A DNA stretch of 64,000 nucleotides from Dermacentor variabilis (lineage: Eukaryota; Arthropoda; Arachnida; Ixodida; Ixodidae), in assembly GCF_050947875.1 (NCBI RefSeq), contig NC_134569.1:36059277-36123276 (forward strand). Reading direction: 5' to 3'. Shown piece by piece: positions 56,481-64,000 of this stretch. The notes beneath the pieces are model-generated. The model ran no database searches. It was not told where the DNA came from and saw only the letters and a list, made by a program, of their open reading frames with translations. The number at the start of each line of letters is the position of its first letter. Within the stretch, counting starts at the first letter, position 1. A program made the position numbers and the translations under genes.

Positions 56481-56860
56481 TAAGCTAGCCTCACTCGAGA
56501 GGCTTCGGGTTTTAAACGTTTCAAGGGTGAGTTTCCTTTGGCGGCCTGTCCAGACCCAGAGATTCTTAGCACCCTGTGCTGCGCTACAGGTCTGACCACC
56601 GCCTTAGTCAGGTGCTCCGCAGCTGCTGGCGACTGAGGGTCATTGGGTAATTGAGTGAGTCATTTGGGAGAGAGTGGCGGAATACTGCACCAGGGAGGCC
56701 AGTTCCTGTTCTGGTGAGGGAGTGTCTTGTTGAAACTGAGTGGGCCTTCCTAATTTGGTTGTACCTGGATTAGTGTAGCCACACTCGCTCTCGGCATCTT
56801 TTGCCGGTGACAGGCGTCACTCCAAGCCTGCAGATATTGTGCTTTTCGGTCATATTTAGG

Positions 56861-58391
56861 CTAAGAAATGTTTATTTCTCTCGTGGCCGAAAAATTGCCG
56901 CCCGTGCTCAAGTTGTATTATATGCGCGGAATCAGGTTATACAGGATAGCTTTTTATTTGTCTTCATCAGGTACAACCCATTTCTTAATTTCTACACGTG
57001 GCTCGCATGACAGGCACTGTAAGATGAACTTCGAAGCAGCGTTCAAAATGTTATGCATATTCCACCAAACTGTTAAGAAAGTTTTTGTCAGTTTGTGTTA
57101 CACTACGTGCCTCCGCTGCGGCAATATTATTGTCAATAAAACTCGCAAACACAATAGCCCCGCTCGGGAACTTAGTGCTCTTTCTCTTTTTCCTCTCTCT
57201 CTCTCTCTCTCCGTCTCTCTCTCTGTCTCTCTTTTGAACCATCACGTTCGCGTAACCGAGGTTGCAACGGCAACGAGGTCTCTGCAGCATGAAATGCTGG
57301 CGCGGTGATCGATTTTTGCATCAGTAACGCGGTGCAGCGCACGCGCTATAGCTTTTAACTCGAAGCCTCAGCCAGCCCCCAAAACGGCCAGAAGACGAGC
57401 GTAGACTCCCGCAGTACCGATAGCAAATCGTTCAACACGGTGCTACTACGGATGATGAATAGGCTGCCTACGTTCCGAGCGCGCATTAGATTGTGCTAGA
57501 GCTCGTTAATTCTAAATTGATCTCGCTGGGAGGCGTTTAAGAGAATACTTGTTTGCGATTCCAAATTGATGCTTCAAACGAAAGAAAAAAAGAAGGAAAG
57601 AAAAAAAGAGAAATCATTTTCACGCGCTGACGACACAGGACATGAAATAACAACCCATGACTTGCAAGGAAACGATACAAAAGATTGCTCACCAACGAAA
57701 TTCCTCATAGATCAGCTGCACGACACGATATCGCACACTTACAGCTCGACGTGCGCTTTTTTCTTTGTGCTTACTTTTTTTGTAGGGAAAGAGGAAAGGA
57801 GGAGTCCAAGAGGGGGGACACATGGCAGGGTACCACTGAAGACCAGGCCATCATTTGTCAAACCTTCGTCAGAACGACTATCTTTCTGATTCCTCGGCGA
57901 CAATTTTGGTGTGAACTCGTAGGAAATTTACCCTTCATTTGCACATCCAGATCACTGTGTTTCATCGAATGGAAACTTGATCTACGTTCCTGGACGGCGT
58001 TATTGAATGAATTCTAAGGGCACTGATAAGTTCCCGACATTAAAATTACTACGTACTAGTTGCCTTGAATATTTGTTTTTTTTTTTTTTTAGCGCGCATT
58101 TCGTGCATAAAAGGAGAGTGAATTGCAAATCCTGCAATGCTCGTAGTTCGAAATAAGAGTTTTTTTGCCGGCAGCCCCAACAAAAGAAAAAAATATATAA
58201 TTAAAACACCCAGTGTGGCTGAAGTCACAAACAGAAATCTCATTGGAAGAAACAAATCACACATACTTCTTTCGAGTTTCTTAATTGTTAAGCTAACATA
58301 TTTACCAGTGTACGCGAGTACTTCGTGGTATACCAATTTCAATGACAGCTCATTTTCCTTTCTGTGGGTAGCCGATGACTGTAGCCAATGT
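56861..58391. other. Unassigned region with a (TC)n run
   Basis: No gene is recognised. A TC/TCTG microsatellite spans 57189-57232 and a purine-rich stretch 57580-57615. Confidence 0.45.
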
Positions 58392-58421
58392 AACCATAGC
58401 ATACTAAAGTATGCTATGGTT
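58392..58421. repeat. 30-bp near-perfect palindrome
   Basis: AACCATAGCATAC and its reverse complement are separated by four bases, TAAA, giving a 13-bp stem. It lies two bases left of the SINE's target duplication. Confidence 0.9.
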
Positions 58422-58433
58422 GCATTCTGTTTA

Positions 58434-58670
58434 CCCGCCGTGTTGCTCAGTGGCTATGGTGTTGGGCTGCTGAGCACGAGGTCGCGGGATCGAATCCCAG
58501 CCACGGCGGCAGCATTTCGATGGCGGCGAAATGCGAAAACACCCGCGTACTAGATTTAAGTGCACGTTAAAGAACCCCAGGTGGTCGAATTTCCGAAGTC
58601 CTCCACTACGGTGTGCCTCATAATCAGAAAGTGGTTTTGGCGCGTAACACCCCATAATTCAATTTTTTTA
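58434..58670 (+). mobile_element. tRNA-derived SINE, Ruka-like, copy 5, youngest
   Basis: It starts CCCGCCGTGTTGCTCAGTGG, has GGGATCGAATCCC (box-B-like), the body GGCGAAATGCGAAAACACCC, and the 3' module AGTGGTTTTGGCGCGTAAC with a T-rich end. CATTCTGTTTA at 58423-58433 and 58671-58681 is a perfect 11-bp target duplication. The best preserved head and perfect duplication suggest recent insertion. Confidence 0.92.
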
Positions 58671-58681
58671 CATTCTGTTTA

Positions 58682-61600
58682 ATTATAGTTATGGGCTTAA
58701 CTCCGGTTTTACTCAAATTCCAGTCGCGTTTGCGAAAAGGAAAGTGTGGGAAACATAAGAAGACGCTTGCTATATTTTGCCATCTGTTATTGCATTCCAA
58801 ACAAAGCTCTACATACGCTTTTCTTTTTCTCTATAATGACCATCTCCTTGCACTTTCTTTTCCTCGCTGTTTTAAGAACCACATTCCACAGTATTCACCG
58901 AACCTCGGCTCCTCTCTTTCTTGTCTTCCACAGCCGACGACCCTGGTTTCTATTTGGTGCTACGTTCAAATGAGGGAATACAGATGAAACGTATGAGGTG
59001 GGAGGCATACGTTGTACGAGAGCCTCGATACGACTGAGGCCTCGGAATGGAGATCGAGCGGCGACCTATAAAACGAGTGTATAAACGGAAACAATAAAAC
59101 AAAAAAAGAAGGCAAGAGGAAGGGAAGTGCGGGAATGCCGGCAGTCGTCTCTGACTTCTAGAATTTCACCACTTCGATTTCAGATTGAGTGCCCGCGCGG
59201 CGGCTGCGGCGGCGCCTTGAAGCGCCCAGCACTCTGCCCGAAATCGTCGATCCAAAAACTCCGCATTCCTGGATTTGGTCCAACTTCAAATTAGTTCTCG
59301 GCGCTCTCTGGTTTCGCCTCACGCCCGCCTCCTTTTCTTTTTCTTTTTTTCATCTCCCGCTCTCCGTTTCGGCCGTGTTCCTCTGTGTAATAAAACACTT
59401 CGGTCGGCCCCCTTCCATTCTCGTTTTAGCATTTTCTCTTCCTCGCGTTCTTAAAGTGCCCTTGTATATCGCGACCGCCAAGTTCTGCGGCTGGGCCTTG
59501 TTCCGAACCCTTGAACTTCTCTGCGTACCCTTTGAAGACGTAGTACTTTCTTCTGCGCCATGCTATCTACCGTTCTTTGCTTCCGCGTTAGTGGTATGGT
59601 CATCATGGGCAGCAAAATGTTTGCACGAACATCGCCGTGTGGCAGTGGTATAATGTTTGCCTATATAATCCCTAGTTTGGAAAGACGTACGCCCCCGTGT
59701 CTGCACCTCTCTATCTCATCCCCTTTCCCCACTCTTTCCAAGGCCCACGTGTCACAGGCAAGAGCCAACCACCCACCGATAGCCGTCTTCCTTTCGAGTC
59801 AGGCGCTTTCCGGTCACCAGTGAAACCCGATACTGTCAACTTCGTTCCTCGTCAACCACACGACTGGCGAGAAAACAAGCAGGGCGAAGAGAATAATCGA
59901 AGAACGGAGCGGGACAACTGGGGCGCTGGATTTCCCAGAAAGAAAAAAGATGGAAAAGCCGCAGGCATGCGGTCCAAGACAAGCACTCAAGGAGGGCCGG
60001 AGTACACGCACATCGAACACGTACAGAAGCGTGAGCGAACCGAACGTACACGTGTATCGAACCAAACGCCCGAGCACCGCAAACCAGAAGAGATGTAAGA
60101 AAATAGGCCGTCACTCATAGTCAAGAACAACTGGAAATTGTACTTGTAAGTATATTTCGGCGAACGTACGCTGGGCTGAGAAAAGAGAAGAAAAAGAAGA
60201 AAGGGAGCCCGCACAAACTATCTGGGCTCTCGCTTGAGGCGGAAACAAAAGTAAGAAGCACAGAAACAAGCGCTGAGAAGGTGGTCACCTCAGAGCTGAG
60301 AGAAGCTAAAGCGAGCAAACGTGCTGTCACAGAGAGCGATTTTATTGGAAGCGACGAGCGAGCGTCTCTTTGCCATCTTGTAATGAGAAAATAACGACTT
60401 TGTTCGGTGGCTCCGGTTACGAGCCTGTATTAGAAAAGCACACAGAAATGAGCACGCTGGTCACGTGAAGAGGTGCCTCCCCTTTTGTGCGTTTGCCCGA
60501 GTTTGCCGCTCCATGTTCTCTCTGTTTCGTGCCAACTGCGTCCGTGCGCGCCTGTTGAGCAGCCTGCTCTCCAAAACAGCGGGCTTTCCAGACACCCTCA
60601 TTGTAGGCCACTCGTAATTCGACACGGTAGCGAAGTCGGGACGCAGACAACAGAAGAAAGTACGGGAGCTGCCAGCATCGGTCGTTTCTGATTACGTACG
60701 CGACGACATTCGTAAGCCTTTCGACGTTGTGCTACCCGTGTCCTTCGTTTGCTTCCTGCCGTGTTTGCGTCGCGCCTGTTGAATAAAAAAAAAAACAATC
60801 TGCCAGTTTCTCATGAGTCTTTACTTCGAACACATTCCGACTTCTTCCGAACGTTGTCTCATTGTTACGAGAAGTGTGCGCATGTTGAATCGCTAATTTT
60901 AATTTATAAGAAATATATTCCGTCTCTCAAACTAGCACTTGGTTATTGGCTGGACAGCCGCAATGTTAAATTAAGTGCCTATGCCTAGTATAAACCCAAG
61001 AGTGTCGGGTGACACATTAAGTACGCGAGGCATTGGCGACAGCTTTAGCACTGACCAGATTCGCTGAAGTCTGCCTCACAAGCAAACCGAGAGATATGCT
61101 TAAGAATGCTTGTGACTACCTTTTTTTACTGGGGAAAAATCGGTGACAGGGAGTATCGAGCTCACAATTTCTAATATATCAAGAAACAATTTTACACCAC
61201 AGGGTTAGACTAAGCTAATACAGCCACGACACACTTAATTTATTAATAAGAAACAAAACGTTCCTGTAAGTTATGTCGAAACAGGCGCATGAAATTTCGA
61301 GGTACAATATTCAGAAGAAAAAAAATGAACGTCGAACCAAAGCAACAAAAAATAGATGAATCTTACTGTAACGTATTCGGAAAAAATGGTGGGGGAAGAA
61401 TTCAAGCAAATACTGAGAAAGACAGGCAGAAACTTAAGTTCTCCGTGACTGGCCCTGGATGTTCCTCTTATATTAACATTCCTTTTATATCAATGGATTG
61501 TAAGTTATGCCTATAAAATAATGATCAGGCTACCTTGAACAGGTTTGTCATCCTTGCAACTTGCCAATTGTAAACACTGCCGACATACAAGAAGCTGCTT

Positions 61601-64000
61601 ATTTTTAGCCTGACAATGCTACGCGATTCTTTGTTTACGCCTCTGTAATGTTACAGATATTTGGTATAACTATTATTTTGCACCACCAAACTCCAATTAA
61701 TACTGATTATCTGTGATAGGCTGAGTTGTCCTCATTTCTGCCTCGCTCGAACTTTGTAAATAAACCCCAAGAATAAGTGAAAGTGCTTCACATGTTCACT
61801 GCGGTACCTTTCTTTTTTTATATTATTTAGTTTCGTCAGAAATGCCGTTGTGAATCTTACCGCGAATCACGCTGTCAGAGAAATACAAAAATCCGAGAAA
61901 TGCCTAAGTATTTTAGCAACTTAGTTTAATTTCACTTTTTTCTTCTGGATTACAATAACATAAACATCACGAATGCAGGAACAATAAAGTCAAATTGCTG
62001 ATTTCACTCTTCGGCTTCACTGCAGTTCTCAAGTTCCCACGGTTTCTAAAATATGCATGAAATTTACGCGGAAGCACACTCCCAACTTAACCGCCGCTTC
62101 CTCCGTTTGAGAATAGTGCAGAACCGTAGATATAATCGTTCGGTGGAGGTATTCATGCTGCGACCGAAATACTTCGACAAACGCGTACCTTCACGTTTAT
62201 TTTATTTTTATTTTTTCGTATTCAGTGACTGTTTGGCTCGAGCCTGCCAATTCAGGAGAGTAATTTTCTCCACTACAGTACTTAAGTGCATCAGACAGTG
62301 GCCCGAACGTATAGCCTAAAGGGGCGTTGCTGAGGCGCTTACTTCGGCACTGCGCTAACTTCCAGTTAAGGTGCTGCACTCATGGAAAACAAGGCTCTCG
62401 GGTGAATTGCTCGTTACAATTGTTTAGCGTGGCTCGGCATCCGAAGGACGTGTTGGCGCAGATGGTTCGTCGTTTTTTCATCCTTTCGCTGCCGTCCTAG
62501 TTGATTATTGGGAGCAGAAAGTAGGGTTAAAAACGCACGAAAGATAATGTTGCTTGCAAAGCGTGGTGTCGAGGAAAGAAAGAAATCGAATACCTGCCTA
62601 GCGATAAGACGGTCACATAGAAACGTGGATAACTCAATATCGAGGTGGTTGTCGCAGTGGTGCTGCTACGGCAGCATTAGCTTAGCAGACTTGGCCGGCA
62701 ACTGCTCCGCCTGAGCGTTTCTTTCCGTGTCATGAATCTCTGCCACTATGAGTCCACAGATTCAACCACTAGAGCAGAAGTGTAAGCAGAATGCATCACA
62801 CCTCCTTTCAAAGTACCTGTGACCTTTGGGTTATAAAAATAAATGCCCAACGCACCTGTGAGGAAACCCTCTTATATTCATGCTGCTCAGAGACACGTAA
62901 GCGTTTCAAGAACCAGGCGAAGTGCACTATGTCGCCCACTTCGTTGCACGGACAAGGTGGGGAAACAGCACTTCAAACCTCAAACGCCCACACTTGAGCG
63001 CAGGTCGATCGTGCTCTTACTCTAATGGTGACCTTTAAGATGTCTTAGTCGCACTTTAGTGCGACCAAGAAACCTTACAACGCAATGTTTGTGTGTCGCT
63101 GTCCGTGAGCAATCGAAAGCGTTGATGGATTATCTTTTCAACTTTTTTTATGCATCTCCGAGCATAATGCGCGACAGGACGACAATACAGAGGTTGTGCG
63201 ACGCGCACAAAGCACCCTCTACGCGCTATAGTACTTTCTCTATGCCATCCTTTCGCATCGTGTCTGAAGAAGCTAGCAATAAGGCCTTTACTGCGGCACA
63301 GAGAATGATAGAGAGCGGGAAAGCGAGCCGGACTAACCTAATGCCAAGGTGCGAACTACGGGGGTTTTCAGCAGGAGGCTCGCACATTCGCATGTCGCTT
63401 TTGCTGCTTCCAAAAATTGTCATGACTTGACACAGACAGGAAGGCGGACTGCGCGCAACAGCTTGGGACCGAGAGGGAAGCGCGTGGGCCATTTCTGGGG
63501 TGGCGTGAGGCATTACTCTTCATTTCTGGCGCGCACTGGTCCCTTCGTGACTTGGGGAAGCGTCGGGTTATTCTCCAGAGGGACGCTGTGGCCCCGCTGC
63601 GCTTCGTCCCTTCTTACTCCTTTTCCTTCCCTCGAAACTGCCTCGCAAGTTGAGGAAAATAGTCCCAGAACACTGTAGATTCTTACCGTCGGCAAGCGTC
63701 CGAAAGAGCGCTTCTGAGACTGGACACGAAGCACTGTGCCTCCCACGATACACTTTGGCATCTGACTGCTACACTAAGAGTCAGGAAAAGTAAAGGTCGA
63801 GGTTGTCGGTTTTTGTGTGTTTCGTTTCAGTAGACACTCAGGTTATTTGCGCGTGAATTAGTTATGGGCAAAACCTACTCTGAAGTGGAATGTTCTGCGT
63901 TTTTGTCGCATTTTCTACATGTAGGTTTCACAATATGCTCTTTTTGTACTACTTCGAGTGCTCATCAAGCACGCACCTCTTACTCTCATCACCTGGGAAA
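58682..64000. other. Unassigned region
   Basis: No gene, RNA or element is recognised over 5.3 kb. The longest frames (for example plus 59189-59653 without ATG, plus 59697-60098, plus 63059-63430) lack known domains. 59160-60800 is CpG-rich and might include a host promoter or exon. An A-run is at 60784-60795. Confidence 0.4.

Larger units (their letters stand above)
52195..56860 (-). mobile_element. RTE-type non-LTR retrotransposon, interrupted and broken
   Basis: From 56860 down the minus strand: an N-terminal leader with VWTGRQRKLTLETFKTRSLS near 56520, the endonuclease (55632-56480), a linker (55110-55620), RT motif A GFIDYEKAFDS near 53270, motif B region VRQGGTISAILFTACLEEVF, FADDILLF near 52965, LPVLTYGAETWRLTKKLE, and the C-terminal block WAGHVMRRLD to RNWLAQDR-like sequence. 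It ends at 52195-52215 with a GATGATGATAATGATGA tail, typical of RTE. A CR1-like segment (53345-55105) replaces the RT fingers. Many frameshifts are present. Confidence 0.87.

Noticed and set aside
59189..59653. 154-codon plus-strand frame as a host membrane protein
   Set aside because: It has no ATG at the start and no recognised domain, and its hydrophobicity stems from T/C-rich sequence.

Overview
This window is eukaryotic genomic DNA made mostly of transposable-element wreckage. No bacterial-type operon, rRNA, stand-alone tRNA gene or CRISPR array is visible, and I could not recognise a single host exon. The source is most probably a hard tick (Ixodidae). Several copies of a tRNA-headed SINE resembling the tick Ruka family occur among APE-type LINEs, an RTE-type LINE, Penelope-like retroelements (PLEs), one Ty3/gypsy LTR element and many short inverted-repeat elements. 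The taxon is an inference from repeat style, not from a marker gene.

Layout. 1-4019: nothing recognisable. 4020-8960: a minus-strand LINE reverse transcriptase (RT) split by a Ty3/gypsy element (4285-8150) with 134-bp LTRs, an ATAT target duplication, a textbook -1 frameshift heptamer and an internal deletion. 9085-11718: a minus-strand CR1-like LINE, itself hit by a 158-bp palindromic element. 11733-12250: a 518-bp palindromic element. 12420-14594: LINE 3' ends, a dispersed repeat (family alpha) and a SINE. 17900-18360: plus-strand LINE C-terminus. 18366-22962: a nearly full-length CR1/L2-type LINE on the minus strand whose ORF1 carries an N-terminal 2A translational-skipping motif and a SINE insertion. 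25090-26560 and 29440-32767: further LINE remnants, including one inserted in a second alpha copy. 27735-28420, 41150-42083 and 50925-51300: three copies of a second dispersed family (beta). 43113-45529: a PLE (RT plus GIY-YIG endonuclease) arranged as a 931-bp near-perfect inverted repeat around a 515-bp spacer, with an 11-bp target duplication. 48464-52076: three inverted-repeat elements, two SINEs and a beta copy. 52195-56860: an RTE-type LINE interrupted by a CR1-like ORF1/endonuclease segment. 58434-58670: a young SINE. 58682-64000 and several other gaps hold nothing I can name.

The most interesting pattern is a size series of four insertions (2417, 518, 158 and 158 bp). Each is a head-to-head palindrome plus a short unpaired tail with a CCAACTAGCCCA-like core, and each is flanked by a 10-14-bp target duplication. 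One is plainly a PLE, and the others look like the same product cut down almost to the terminal hairpin. All protein-coding regions listed are parts of mobile elements, and nearly all carry stops, frameshifts or lost catalytic residues.
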